Shown in pieces: positions 7,679-16,981 of a stretch of 64,000 bases of DNA. The position numbers and the translations under genes were made by a program. Below the pieces are notes generated by a model that was not told the DNA's origin, ran no database searches, and saw only the letters and a program-made list of their open reading frames with translations. How positions within the stretch are numbered: the first letter of the stretch is position 1; every line of letters starts with the position of its first letter. The DNA is from Treponema medium (lineage in GTDB: Bacteria > Spirochaetota > Spirochaetia > Treponematales > Treponemataceae), in assembly GCF_017161265.1 (NCBI RefSeq), contig NZ_CP031393.1:2356001-2420000 (forward strand), written 5' to 3'.

Positions 7679-8590
7679 CTACATTCTGAATTCTTCACCG
7701 AGATAAACTTTCCGTGCAATCTCGGACTCCAAAATAGCATCACGCGGCCCTTGCTCAACAATTTCACCCTTATTGATAATATAGGCACGATCGGTAATTT
7801 CCAAAGTGTCGCGGACATTGTGATCGGTAATAAGCACCCCGATATTTTGGCGAGCAAGCAATCTGATAATCAGCTTGATATCGTGTACGGCAATCGGATC
7901 AATACCGGCAAATGGTTCGTCGAGCAATAAAAACTTAGGTTCGATAGCCAGCGCCCGCGCGATTTCGGTACGCCTGCGCTCTCCACCCGACAAGGTATAC
8001 GCAGGCTGTTTCCGATTAGCGGTAATGCCGAATTCTTCCAAAAGCGAATCAAGTTTTTCCTTCCGTTCCGCGCGGCTTAAATCTTTTCGTGTTTCCAAAA
8101 TAGCATCGATATTTTGTTCGACGGAGAGTTTACGAAATACGGAAGCTTCTTGCGGCAGATAGGATATGCCAATGCGGGCGCGCTTATACATCGGAAGATT
8201 GGTAATACAGCGGTCATCGAGGTAGATACCGCCGGAGTTCGGCGTATAGAAGCCGACAATCATATAAAAGCTTGTCGTTTTTCCTGCCCCGTTCGGGCCG
8301 AGAAGGCCGACGACTTCTCCCTGCGCCATAGAAAAATTGACATCGCGAACAGCTCGTTTTTTACGAAAGGATTTATTCAAACCTTCTGCACGTAATATAC
8401 TTTTAAGCGTATTAGAATCTGCAGAATACTGAGGGGCATACAAAGAATTGCTCCTTACCGGCTCATCATCGCTCTGGGCATCTTGAAACGGTTCGGTGTT
8501 AAGCAATGCCATTTCCGTATTTTGTTCGGAATACTCAATATCATGCTGCAGTACATCTTCTTGGAGCAAATCGTTAAGGTCGTCACTCAT
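7679..8590 (-). CDS. lptB: Lipopolysaccharide-export-type ABC ATPase LptB with N-terminal extension
   Basis: LptB powers extraction of envelope lipid from the inner membrane. The ATPase domain spans about 65-303, with Walker A GPNGAGKT at 98-105, a Q-loop in YLPQEASVF, signature LSGGE, Walker B FLLLDEP and H-loop TDHNV. The segment [19 protein letters not shown] is characteristic of LptB rather than of other ABC ATPases. Residues 1-64 are an extra acidic, Gln/Asp/Ser-rich extension not found in enterobacterial LptB. The ATG overlaps the lptA stop codon (ATGA, 8587-8590), so translation is probably coupled. Confidence 0.93.
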   Translation of the reverse strand: MSDDLNDLLQEDVLQHDIEYSEQNTEMALLNTEPFQDAQSDDEPVRSNSLYAPQYSADSNTLKSILRAEGLNKSFRKKRAVRDVNFSMAQGEVVGLLGPNGAGKTTSFYMIVGFYTPNSGGIYLDDRCITNLPMYKRARIGISYLPQEASVFRKLSVEQNIDAILETRKDLSRAERKEKLDSLLEEFGITANRKQPAYTLSGGERRRTEIARALAIEPKFLLLDEPFAGIDPIAVHDIKLIIRLLARQNIGVLITDHNVRDTLEITDRAYIINKGEIVEQGPRDAILESEIARKVYLGEEFRM

Positions 8591-9288
8591 GGCGTTTTTG
8601 TTTCTTCCTTTGACGAAATCTCTCCCTTTGGGGGAGTTTCCGTTTTTGTTGTTTCTTCTTTTTCTTCGGTAACCGAACCGCTCACCTTACCTTCAAGCTT
8701 AATATCCTCGGTATCAAGATTGACTGAAATTCGAGCGGCCTTAAATTCATCTTTGCCCTTCTTAACCGTAGGCTTCCCTGTTAATTCAAGCATAGAGGTG
8801 TTCCGGTTATAAATGGCAAAAAGCGAATCGCAGGCAATATCCTTGCTCTTTAATTTTACAGCCATTTGTAAAAGGATAATTTCATTTTTTTGATTGTATT
8901 CGATACGTTCGGCGGCTGTTTCCACCTTATTTTTGGTATCCTCGACCTTTGCTTGTCCCATGAACTCAGCGACTTCCGTTTCACGGTCATAAGATAACGA
9001 AGCGGCGGAAAACGTAAAGCCTTTTTCAGCATCTTCTCCGGTTACGCTCCCGCTCGCCTTAATATACCGGTAATCTTTACCGTACAATTCGATACGCTCA
9101 CCGTAAATATTGAGAGAATCAACACTTACCTTGGCGTTACCGGTCAGTGAGGTTGAGGTTTGTCCTTTTCCGCCCGATCCTTGCAGCTTATCGGCAGAAA
9201 AAGTAATTTTTGCCGGAGCCGCCGATACAAGCGAGGCAATCAGAAAAAAAGAAACAAGGACGCAGAGCTGCTGCCGTAATCTATACAT
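8587..9288 (-). CDS. lptA: LptA/OstA-like periplasmic protein
   Basis: After a signal peptide (about residues 1-24) the protein shows repeated beta-strand segments of the OstA/LptA type ([43 protein letters not shown]), ending in a Lys/Glu/Thr-rich tail. LptA forms the bridge that carries lipid across the periplasm. I use ATG 9288, which gives [11 protein letters not shown]; a GTG at 9315 would add nine residues. No ribosome site is clear at either. It overlaps lptB by 4 nt and starts about 50 nt after copA, so read-through from copA is possible. No lptC is seen here. Confidence 0.8.
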   Translation of the reverse strand: MYRLRQQLCVLVSFFLIASLVSAAPAKITFSADKLQGSGGKGQTSTSLTGNAKVSVDSLNIYGERIELYGKDYRYIKASGSVTGEDAEKGFTFSAASLSYDRETEVAEFMGQAKVEDTKNKVETAAERIEYNQKNEIILLQMAVKLKSKDIACDSLFAIYNRNTSMLELTGKPTVKKGKDEFKAARISVNLDTEDIKLEGKVSGSVTEEKEETTKTETPPKGEISSKEETKTP

Positions 9289-9338
9289 AGTGAAAAAATG
9301 AAAGTCGATATACACCGTACGTAACAGTTTCGATTGCT

Positions 9339-9548
9339 TTAGTGTGAGCCGGTTACCGAATAGCCTGCATCCGTTACGGCAGCTTTGAGCGCATCGATTG
9401 TTACGGTATCGGGATAGGTAACAGAGGCAGCCTTTGCATCCAAATCGACTTTTGCCGATACCCCTTCGATAGCGTTCAACGCTTTTTCAACCCGAGCGGA
9501 ACAATGCCCGCAGGACATCCCTTCAACAGTCAACGTGATATTCTTCAT
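9339..9548 (-). CDS. copZ: Possible internally initiated copper chaperone (CopZ) inside copA
   Basis: Within the copA frame, AAGGAG (9563-9558) stands 9 nt before ATG AAG AAT at 9548. Translation from there gives a 69-residue protein, MKNITLTVEGMSCGHC and onward, the exact size and sequence type of a free CopZ chaperone with its CxxC copper site. The spacing and strength of this site are better than those of the copA start itself. The same mRNA may therefore yield both a full pump and a free chaperone. Alternatively, this is the relic of a separate copZ gene whose upstream stop was lost. Confidence 0.55.
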   Translation of the reverse strand: MKNITLTVEGMSCGHCSARVEKALNAIEGVSAKVDLDAKAASVTYPDTVTIDALKAAVTDAGYSVTGSH

Positions 9549-12044
9549 ATCGATATTCTCCTTATGAGTTATATTTTCAGGTTTTGCCGACGATTTTACT
9601 TCCGTTTGCGATTCCGGTTCGGCGGCAGAACGGATGCAGGCATCAGTTTGTACACTACACGTGGCAGGCTGTGCATCATCGTACTTTTTACCGGTAGGAA
9701 CAGCACCGCAGTATTGCATATTATGAGCCTCCTGCGCAATGCGTTTCGGACGGAATCCGTTCAACCGTAATGCGTTGCTAACAACCGACACCGAGCTGAA
9801 GCTCATTGCGGCGGCGGCAAACATGGGACTGAGCCTGAGTCCGAATAGAGTATAAAAGAGACCTGCCGCAAGCGGGATACACAGCGAATTGTAAAAAAGC
9901 GCCCAGAATAGGTTTTGTTTAATGGTACGCATAACCGCCTTGCTGAGCTGAATTGCAGTAACCGCCGTTTCGAGGCTGTTATTCATCAGGACGATATCAG
10001 CGCTTTCTATCGCGATATCCGTGCCGCCGCCGATTGCGATACCGACATCCGCAGCAGTCAGTGCGGGAGCATCGTTAATGCCGTCGCCGATAAAAGCCGG
10101 CGAAAAGCCTTTCGACCGATAATATTCGACTTTTGCTTTTTTGTCCTGCGGCAACAATTCCGCTACGACATCTCCGATACCGACAATTTTTTGGATAGCC
10201 TCTGCCGTCCGTTGATTATCTCCGGTAAGCATAACCGTATGGATACCCATTTCATGGAAATCGTGAATAGCTCGAATGCTGCCTTCCTTTACCGGATCGG
10301 CGACGGCAATAAGCCCGACACATTCATCACCTATTATAACCAACAACGGAGAAGCGCCTTTTTCGGCAGCTTCCGCAAGCCGCGTATAGATCGCTTCCGA
10401 TACGGGAATACCCAATTCCTTGCAGAGTTTCGTATTTCCGGCGCCGATTCTTACATTTTCGATTAACGAGATTCCGTTAAGCTCATTGACTATAGCCGTT
10501 CCGCAGATTCCTTTTCCATGTATCGCCATAAAATCACTCACTTTAAACGGCGATAGTTTTTTTTCTTCTGCAGCCATGATAATTGCATAGGCGAGCGGAT
10601 GTTCGGATAAATGTTCAAGACTGTAGGCAATCCACAAAATATCATTGTCGGTGTATTGTTCGGAAAACACTTCAATATGCTGCAACGTCGGTTTTCCTTC
10701 TGTAATAGTTCCTGTCTTATCAAGCAGAACGGCGGTAACATCGTGAGCGAGTTCGAGCCCTTCCGCCGAACGGATAAGGATACCAAGTTGAGCGCCCTTG
10801 CCGGTACCGGCCATAATCGCAGTCGGCGTCGCAAGTCCGAGCGCACAGGGACAGGAAATAACCAACACGGAAATAGCGGTCGAAAGTGCGAACTCAAAAG
10901 AAGCGCCTGCGATAAGCCAGCCGATAAAGGCAGCGAGCGAAATCAGCATAACAATCGGTACAAAATAACCGCTGATAACATCAGCAAGCTTTGCAACCGG
11001 AGCCTTTGATGAGGACGCTTCTTCAACAAGCGCAATAATCCGCGCCAATGTCGTATCATTACCTACTTTATCAGCACGGAAGATGAAACTACCCGATATA
11101 TTATGCGAGGCGCTAATTACCGAATCTCCGACCGTTTTTTCGACCGGCATACTCTCTCCGGTAACAGCCGATTCGTCAAGCGATGTGCTTCCATCAATTA
11201 TAGTACCATCCACAGGCAAGGTTTGTCCCGGCCTGATAATGATTGCATCGCCGACCACAATATTTTCTACCGGAATTTCAATTTCCGTGCCATTTCGTAA
11301 CACCTGTGCGGTCTCCGGCCGAAGTTGAATCAGTTTTTCTAGCGCTTCTGAAGTCTTCTTTTTTGCCCGCGCTTCTAAAAATTTCCCCAAGGAAATCAGT
11401 GTTAAAATCATCGCTGAGGATTCAAAATAGACATCCTTCATATAGAGCCGCACGACATCTAATTGACCGTGCCCTAAGCCGTATCCGATCCGGTACAACG
11501 CAAACACTCCGTAGATAACTGCGGCGCCGGAACCGACGGCGATGAGACTGTTCATATTAGGCGCACGATGGAATAAGCTCGTAAGCCCGTTGATAAAAAA
11601 GCGACGGTTCAACACCAGAACCGGCAGCGTGAGCAGAAATTGCGTAAAGACAAAGATGAGGGCATTCTCGGCTCCTGCAAAAAAAACCGGAAGCGGCAGC
11701 TTGAGCATCCGTCCCATTGACACATACATCAACGGAATCAGGAAGAAAAGGGAGAAGATGAATTGTTTTTTTTCGGCATCGGCGATTTCAAAATCAGGCT
11801 GCTGAACAGATGGTCGTGCCGTATTCTCCTCAGACAGCGGAAATGCTCCATAGCCGATTTTTTCTATCGTTTGTATAATCGTATGTGTGGTAACGGTATC
11901 GGGATTATAGGTGACAGCCATCCGCTTTGTTAAAAGATTGACCTGCACCGTCTCTACACCGGCAAGACGACCGACAGCCTTTTCCACATTTGCAGAGCAG
12001 GCCGCACAACTCATACCGGTAACGGTGAAATAGTGCGTTTGCAT
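9339..12044 (-). CDS. copA: Copper-exporting P1B-type ATPase with a CopZ-like domain fused at the C-terminus
   Basis: The enzyme pumps Cu(I) out of the cytoplasm. In order the sequence shows an N-terminal heavy-metal domain with GMSCAAC (Cys 13 and 16 from the 12044 start), membrane helices, TGES in the actuator, the transport motif CPCALG, the phosphorylation site DKTGT, SEHPLA in the nucleotide domain and GDGINDAPAL. The usual ATPase ends near the membrane pair. Here a roughly 60-residue linker with several cysteines follows, then a second complete HMA domain with GMSCGHC at the C-terminus. The start at 12044 is chosen from the domain start and the promoter 6 nt upstream; a TTG at 12083 is less likely. 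The product is about 901 residues. Confidence 0.93.
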   Translation of the reverse strand: MQTHYFTVTGMSCAACSANVEKAVGRLAGVETVQVNLLTKRMAVTYNPDTVTTHTIIQTIEKIGYGAFPLSEENTARPSVQQPDFEIADAEKKQFIFSLFFLIPLMYVSMGRMLKLPLPVFFAGAENALIFVFTQFLLTLPVLVLNRRFFINGLTSLFHRAPNMNSLIAVGSGAAVIYGVFALYRIGYGLGHGQLDVVRLYMKDVYFESSAMILTLISLGKFLEARAKKKTSEALEKLIQLRPETAQVLRNGTEIEIPVENIVVGDAIIIRPGQTLPVDGTIIDGSTSLDESAVTGESMPVEKTVGDSVISASHNISGSFIFRADKVGNDTTLARIIALVEEASSSKAPVAKLADVISGYFVPIVMLISLAAFIGWLIAGASFEFALSTAISVLVISCPCALGLATPTAIMAGTGKGAQLGILIRSAEGLELAHDVTAVLLDKTGTITEGKPTLQHIEVFSEQYTDNDILWIAYSLEHLSEHPLAYAIIMAAEEKKLSPFKVSDFMAIHGKGICGTAIVNELNGISLIENVRIGAGNTKLCKELGIPVSEAIYTRLAEAAEKGASPLLVIIGDECVGLIAVADPVKEGSIRAIHDFHEMGIHTVMLTGDNQRTAEAIQKIVGIGDVVAELLPQDKKAKVEYYRSKGFSPAFIGDGINDAPALTAADVGIAIGGGTDIAIESADIVLMNNSLETAVTAIQLSKAVMRTIKQNLFWALFYNSLCIPLAAGLFYTLFGLRLSPMFAAAAMSFSSVSVVSNALRLNGFRPKRIAQEAHNMQYCGAVPTGKKYDDAQPATCSVQTDACIRSAAEPESQTEVKSSAKPENITHKENIDMKNITLTVEGMSCGHCSARVEKALNAIEGVSAKVDLDAKAASVTYPDTVTIDALKAAVTDAGYSVTGSH

Positions 12045-12050
12045 ACCGTT

Positions 12051-12079
12051 AGTATAGTAGAATACGGTGCTAAAGGCAA
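12051..12079 (-). promoter_or_regulatory. copA promoter positioned for a leaderless transcript
   Basis: The minus strand shows TTGCCT (12079-12074), a 17-nt spacer and TATACT (12056-12051), then 6 nt to ATG at 12044. No Shine-Dalgarno is visible. No clear CueR or CsoR palindrome was found between the boxes. Confidence 0.5.
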
Positions 12080-12160
12080 GCAAAGGTTAAGCAGGTCAAC
12101 CGCATCTTTCGATACGATTGACCTTGAGTTATCTAAACGCTTCGCTCTGAACCTCTATGA

Positions 12161-12192
12161 AACCTCTAAAAACCAACCAAGTTTTTTAGAAA
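12161..12192. repeat. Mini hairpin of the three-hairpin family upstream of copA
   Basis: AACCTCTAAAAACC and GTTTTTTAGAAAT form an imperfect hairpin like the outer hairpins of the full elements. It lies just past the ygfK-like stop codon and may help end that transcript. Confidence 0.4.
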
Positions 12193-12196
12193 TACT

Positions 12197-15100
12197 CTAC
12201 AGTAAATATGCGTACTGCGTCTTTACCGCATTGATAATCTGCAAGAGCTCTTTGGGAAGAGCGGTTTCCGTTGCAAGCGTGATGTCGCGGACTTCTCCGG
12301 AGAGCCGTACTCTGCATCGGCTGCGCGCATCATCAAGATAGAGGAAGCCCTCATTTGTACTGTCGAGGAAATCTTTTTCCGAGTGGAACAGCGTGAATTT
12401 ATCCTTGTACGGGGCGCTCTCGTAGGGGCAGAATGTCGCGCAGTTGCCGCACTCGTTACACATACCGTCCACGTGAACAATCTGCTTCATACGCATACCG
12501 GGTACCGTGAGCGCAAGGTTCGCGCGGTTCGGACACACATCGACGCAGGATTCGCAAACAGTCGAGCATTCCAAACAGCGGACGCTTTCTTTTGCAACGC
12601 CGTCGGATGCGGCAAGGTTCATCGGCATTAAAATTGCCCGCTTTGAATACGCCGATGCTGTAACGGGATTATAGTTCAGCGTTGTAAACTGCGCCGTCCA
12701 CGCCTGCGCCTTTACCGACTCGATAATCGCCTTCGCCGCTTTGGTTGCATTGGCAATAGCTTGTACAACCGTGGCAGGCCCCGTGGCGCAATCCCCGATG
12801 ACATATACATTTTTCACATTCGTTTCAAACGTAGCGGGATTGTATTGCGCCCTACCCTTCCCGTCCAGCGCAATACCGGATTCCGCAAAGAGATCGGTGT
12901 CGATTTTTTCACCGATAGATGCGATCACGGTGTCGGCGGGGATGTCTACAAACTCACCCGACGGTACCGGTTTTTGCCGACCGTCTGCGCCTCGTTCACC
13001 GAGCTTCATCTTTTCGCAGCGCAAAATTCCGTTTTCATACGAAACAGGCGCAAGCAGTTCTTTAAATTCAACCCCGTCTTCCAAGGCGAGTTCCAATTCT
13101 TCCGCATCGGCGGGCATAAACTGCTTGGTTCTGCGGTATACGATAAAGGAATGATCAACCCCCTTCGTACGCTTTGCAACGCGGGCGGCATCCATCGCGG
13201 TGTTCCCCGCACCAAGGATAACGACGTTTTTCCCCAGCTTGAGCGTTTCGGGCGCTTGCTTCGCCTGTTCAAGGAATTCGATAACATTTGCCGCCGCGCC
13301 TTTTTCCAAAGCCAGCGCACTCTGCTTCCACGCGCCGATAGCAAACACAACATGGGTAAAGCCCTGTTTTTTCAGCGCTTCAACGGAACGCTGTTCGCTG
13401 TTATACACGAAAGAAGCGCCGAAGGAAGATGCCAGCTCAACGTCCTGCCCGATCGACGCGGCAGGGATTCTGAACTCAGGGATGACGTACTGCACGATAC
13501 CGCCGGCGCGCGCTTTCTTTTCAAACACGGTAACGTCCGCTCCGTCGCGGGTTAAGAAATAAGCGGCTGCAAGACCGGCAGGGCCGGCTCCGATAACGGC
13601 AACCTTCGCTCCGTTTTTCTGCGCCGGTTTTTGCGCCTTTAGGTTTTGCTTCACAGTTTCGATGGCATGGCGCGCCGCTTCGAGTTTAACGGCACGGATA
13701 TGCACATGATCTTCATAGAAATTGCGCGTACAGCCGGTCATACAGCGGTGGTTACAGATCGTACCGGTGATGAACGGCAGCGGGTTTTTATCGGTGATAA
13801 CACGGAGCGCTTCTTCGTATTTTTGCTCGCCGGTCAGCCTGATATAGGCGGGGATATCCTGATTGATGGGACAGCCGGAAATACAGGGAGCGGCAAAACA
13901 GTCGGCAAGCGGCACCTTTGCAGGAATCTTGAGGAAGGCTTCGGGTTTGACCGATTTGCGATGGCGCGGATTTTCAACAACCGCATTTGAAAGGCGGCGC
14001 AGTTTTTCAACATCGATGGAGAAATCCTTGTTAAACGGCTTGGCTGTCAACTCGCCAACCAGCTGCTGACAACGCGCATATCCGCCCGGCTTCAAAATCG
14101 TTGTTGCAATCGTAATGGGGCAAATCCCTGTTTCGTAAATATCGGCAATGTTAAAGTAATCCGCGCCGCCCGAATAAGAAATACGGAGCTTTCCGTTAAA
14201 GACTTCCGACAGTTTCAGCGCAACGGCGATGGACAGCGGGAACAGCGACCGTCCCGACATATACATTTCCTGTCCGGGCAGCTCCCCGCGGGCAATGTCT
14301 ACGGGGAAGGTGTTGGTAATCTTAACCCCGAACATCAGTCTGCGTTTATCGGACTCCTGCAATAAACGCTCAAGCATGGGTACCGCATCGCTGAACTGTA
14401 AATCATCTTTAAAGTGATGATCGTCAAACTGAATATACTCATAGCCCATCTTGTTCATACGGTCGCGGGCAAACTCGTAGCCGAGCAGCGTAGGGTTACA
14501 CTTGATATAGGTATGGAGGTGTTTTTCCGTAATGAGATACATCGCAATGCGTTCGATTTCGGCAGGCGGACAGCCGTGCAAGGTGGAAAGCGTAATCGAC
14601 GTACACACCTGCGTCGGCAATCCGCGGAGGAAGGCTTCCGACACGGACGGGAACAAATCGGTATGGCTTAAAAGGTAGCCGGTACATTCCTTCCACACCG
14701 GCGTATTCGAGGCGTTCCGCATTCCTTCGATAAAGGCGTCAACTTTCGGGGTCTTAATCCCTTCAAGGTCGTAGCCGACGCTCATGTTAAAGATAAAACC
14801 GTCGGGGCTGCCGAGACCGTATTCCTGCGAAATCACTTTAAGCGCAAACCACGCCTTTACGTATTCGTCAAAAGCCTGCGGTACGCGCAGCTCGGTAGAC
14901 CATTCGACATTGTAACATTCGTCCGCCGCATTGATACACGGCTTTGCAACCGGCAGGTCTTCTCCGTCTAACTTTTGCACAGTCTTTAGTTCGAAGAACC
15001 GGCAGCCCGCAGCATACGCAGCGACAATATTTTGCGCCAACTGTGTGTGCGGCCCCGCAGCCGGTCCGAGCGGGTTTTCAAACCGCTGCCCGAACAGCTC

Positions 15101-15226
15101 CAAATAACGTTTGGAATCGGCGCGGTACAGTTTTTTAACGCCGAAAATCGTTCCTTCGGTTTGATACTCCGTTTTAATCCATTCCATCAAATTCTTGAAT
15201 GGTATCGGGTTCATTCTATCACTCAT
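12197..15226 (-). CDS. ygfK: YgfK-like oxidoreductase (putative selenate reductase subunit family)
   Basis: This 1009-residue multidomain protein resembles dihydropyrimidine dehydrogenase. Residues about 1-430 are a dihydroorotate-dehydrogenase-like barrel (NPLGPAAGPHTQLAQN near the start). Next comes a cysteine-rich segment (CFAAPCISGCPINQDIP, then CNHRCMTGC), then a Rossmann FAD/NAD part (VAVIGAGPAGLAAAYFL; VVILGAGNTAMDAARVA). The C-terminus has ferredoxin-like cysteines (CLECSTVCESCVDVCP and CNECGNCATFCP). In other bacteria ygfK sits with ssnA and selenium/molybdenum hydroxylase genes used in purine breakdown, and ssnA is the upstream neighbour here. A GGGAGA ribosome site precedes ATG 15226. 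The true substrate is unproven; selenate reductase is only a family label. Confidence 0.88.
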   Translation of the reverse strand: MSDRMNPIPFKNLMEWIKTEYQTEGTIFGVKKLYRADSKRYLELFGQRFENPLGPAAGPHTQLAQNIVAAYAAGCRFFELKTVQKLDGEDLPVAKPCINAADECYNVEWSTELRVPQAFDEYVKAWFALKVISQEYGLGSPDGFIFNMSVGYDLEGIKTPKVDAFIEGMRNASNTPVWKECTGYLLSHTDLFPSVSEAFLRGLPTQVCTSITLSTLHGCPPAEIERIAMYLITEKHLHTYIKCNPTLLGYEFARDRMNKMGYEYIQFDDHHFKDDLQFSDAVPMLERLLQESDKRRLMFGVKITNTFPVDIARGELPGQEMYMSGRSLFPLSIAVALKLSEVFNGKLRISYSGGADYFNIADIYETGICPITIATTILKPGGYARCQQLVGELTAKPFNKDFSIDVEKLRRLSNAVVENPRHRKSVKPEAFLKIPAKVPLADCFAAPCISGCPINQDIPAYIRLTGEQKYEEALRVITDKNPLPFITGTICNHRCMTGCTRNFYEDHVHIRAVKLEAARHAIETVKQNLKAQKPAQKNGAKVAVIGAGPAGLAAAYFLTRDGADVTVFEKKARAGGIVQYVIPEFRIPAASIGQDVELASSFGASFVYNSEQRSVEALKKQGFTHVVFAIGAWKQSALALEKGAAANVIEFLEQAKQAPETLKLGKNVVILGAGNTAMDAARVAKRTKGVDHSFIVYRRTKQFMPADAEELELALEDGVEFKELLAPVSYENGILRCEKMKLGERGADGRQKPVPSGEFVDIPADTVIASIGEKIDTDLFAESGIALDGKGRAQYNPATFETNVKNVYVIGDCATGPATVVQAIANATKAAKAIIESVKAQAWTAQFTTLNYNPVTASAYSKRAILMPMNLAASDGVAKESVRCLECSTVCESCVDVCPNRANLALTVPGMRMKQIVHVDGMCNECGNCATFCPYESAPYKDKFTLFHSEKDFLDSTNEGFLYLDDARSRCRVRLSGEVRDITLATETALPKELLQIINAVKTQYAYLL

Positions 15227-15291
15227 ACTCTATTTTCTCCCTTGTATCATCATAAATTCGATACAATTGCAGTCCAAATAACTGCTCCGTT

Positions 15292-15504
15292 TACCTCTAA
15301 AAACTTCAGTTTTTAAGAGGTTTTCCTTAAGCTTATTTGCGATGTTTTAATTTAAGTTACTGTACTATAAGAACTTAAATTAAAACTCGCCGGGCATATC
15401 TAAAAATCTAACCGAGTTTTTAGATATGCCCAGGTATTCCTCAGATGCATACTCTTATGGATACCAAGTTAATTATGAATTCATAATTCATAATTCATAA
15501 TTAA
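15292..15504. repeat. Three-hairpin repeat element plus an AT-rich palindrome between ssnA and ygfK
   Basis: Element 15292-15432 has an outer hairpin ACCTCTAAAAA/TTTTTAAGAGGT, the tag TTGCGAT, a perfect 15-bp central stem GTTTTAATTTAAGTT (15344-15358) with AACTTAAATTAAAAC (15372-15386), the tag CTCGCCGGGCA and a second hairpin GCATATCTAAAAA/TTTTTAGATATGC. A separate palindrome follows: TTAATTATGAATT (15469-15481) with its 13-nt complement at 15492-15504. The same 13-mer recurs at 35754. Confidence 0.75.
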
Positions 15505-15515
15505 GAATTATAGTC

Positions 15516-16841
15516 TTACAACCTCTTCCACAGGGCGGCGCTGACTTCCCGCGCTTTGGCAAAGACGGCTTCTTCGTCGGCGACGGTAACAACGCGATCC
15601 TTCATCAATACCTTGCCCGCCGCAATAGTGGTTACCACGCTGCGACCGTTCATACCGAACAGAATGTGGCCGTTCGCGTTACCGGCATGGAGAGGCGTTA
15701 GCGGGTTATAGTCGGTAACGATTACGTCAGCATTCGCTCTCGCTTTAAGGACGCCGAGTTCACCGTCAAAATACCGCGCGGCAATCTTTGCATTATTGGT
15801 AAACAGCATTTCGGGGATTTCCGTCCACGCGGCGGTGGCATCGCAGGTGTTGTGCTTGTGCAGAATATTCGCAACCTTGTACGATTCAAGCATATCGCTC
15901 GTATATCCGTCCGTACCGAGCCCGATCAAAATGCCGCGCTTAAAGATTTCCAACACCGGCGGACAGCCGACCGCATTGCCCATATTCGATTCGGGGTTAT
16001 GCACAACCATTGTATCGGTTTCTTTCAATAAATCCATTTCCAAAGGATTGATGTGGATACAATGCACGGCAAAGGTGTTTTTACCGAGGATATCAAAATC
16101 GTAGAGACGCTGTACAACCCGTTTTCCGTGTTTCTGCAGCGAATCGAACACATCGGACATACCCTCCGCAACATGGATGTGGTACCCAGCGCCCGCCGGA
16201 AGCTGAGAAGCGCAATATTCGAGTGTTTTATCTGACAAGGTAAATGCGGCATGGAGTCCCATCATCGCCGCCTGCATAGGATTTTTCTTCTGTTGACAAG
16301 CACGGATAAATTCGGCATTTTCTGCAACCGCCTTTTTCATCTCTGCCTCGCCGTTCCGGTCGGAAACTTCATAACAAAGGTTCACCCGCAAACCGAGCTC
16401 TTCGGCAACATCCGCGAGGGTAAAAAGGCTCCCCGTTGTTTCGCCGTAGCTTGCATGATGGTCAAAAACCGTCGTTACGCCGTTTTTAATACAGTCGATC
16501 AGCGTCGTGTAAGCGCTGTATTTTGTATCCTCTAAAAGGAGGTTGTTATCAAGATGCCACCACATCCCTTCCAAAATATCCAAGAAATTCTGCGGATTGT
16601 AATTTTTTAACGCAATGCCGCGGGCAAAAGCGCTATAAATATGATGATGCGTGTTAATAAAGGCAGGCATGATGCACCGCTTTTTTGCATCGATATATTC
16701 CGCTGCGGGGTACTTTGCCCGCAATTCGGCATCGGCACCGACTTCTTTGATTGAACTTCCCTCAATGCAAACACAGCCGTTTTCGATAAAAGGCTTGTTC
16801 GGATCGCGGGTGATAAGCATACCGTTTCCAACTAATAACAT
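15516..16841 (-). CDS. ssnA: SsnA-family aminohydrolase
   Basis: The 441-residue protein is an amidohydrolase-superfamily enzyme of the SsnA / guanine-deaminase-like group. Metal ligands are visible: the HxH site in INTHHHIYSAFA near residue 65, a His in YHIHVAEG, a His in AVHCIH and the Asp in LGTDGYTSDM. SsnA is usually encoded with ygfK and selenium-dependent hydroxylases, and probably acts on purine-type intermediates. GGAGGG lies 8 nt before ATG 16841. The repeat element between it and ygfK still permits one transcript. Confidence 0.9.
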   Translation of the reverse strand: MLLVGNGMLITRDPNKPFIENGCVCIEGSSIKEVGADAELRAKYPAAEYIDAKKRCIMPAFINTHHHIYSAFARGIALKNYNPQNFLDILEGMWWHLDNNLLLEDTKYSAYTTLIDCIKNGVTTVFDHHASYGETTGSLFTLADVAEELGLRVNLCYEVSDRNGEAEMKKAVAENAEFIRACQQKKNPMQAAMMGLHAAFTLSDKTLEYCASQLPAGAGYHIHVAEGMSDVFDSLQKHGKRVVQRLYDFDILGKNTFAVHCIHINPLEMDLLKETDTMVVHNPESNMGNAVGCPPVLEIFKRGILIGLGTDGYTSDMLESYKVANILHKHNTCDATAAWTEIPEMLFTNNAKIAARYFDGELGVLKARANADVIVTDYNPLTPLHAGNANGHILFGMNGRSVVTTIAAGKVLMKDRVVTVADEEAVFAKAREVSAALWKRL

Positions 16842-16981
16842 AGAATTAACCCTCCGCTGATGTTTGTACTCTTTTCAGTATCCCATAGAATCGGAGAAAA
16901 CGCAAGAAAAAAACTAAAAATATTTTGGAAGGCCTAAATTTTTTTATGATTAACTGATTCTCTGCACGAATCAATATCGCT

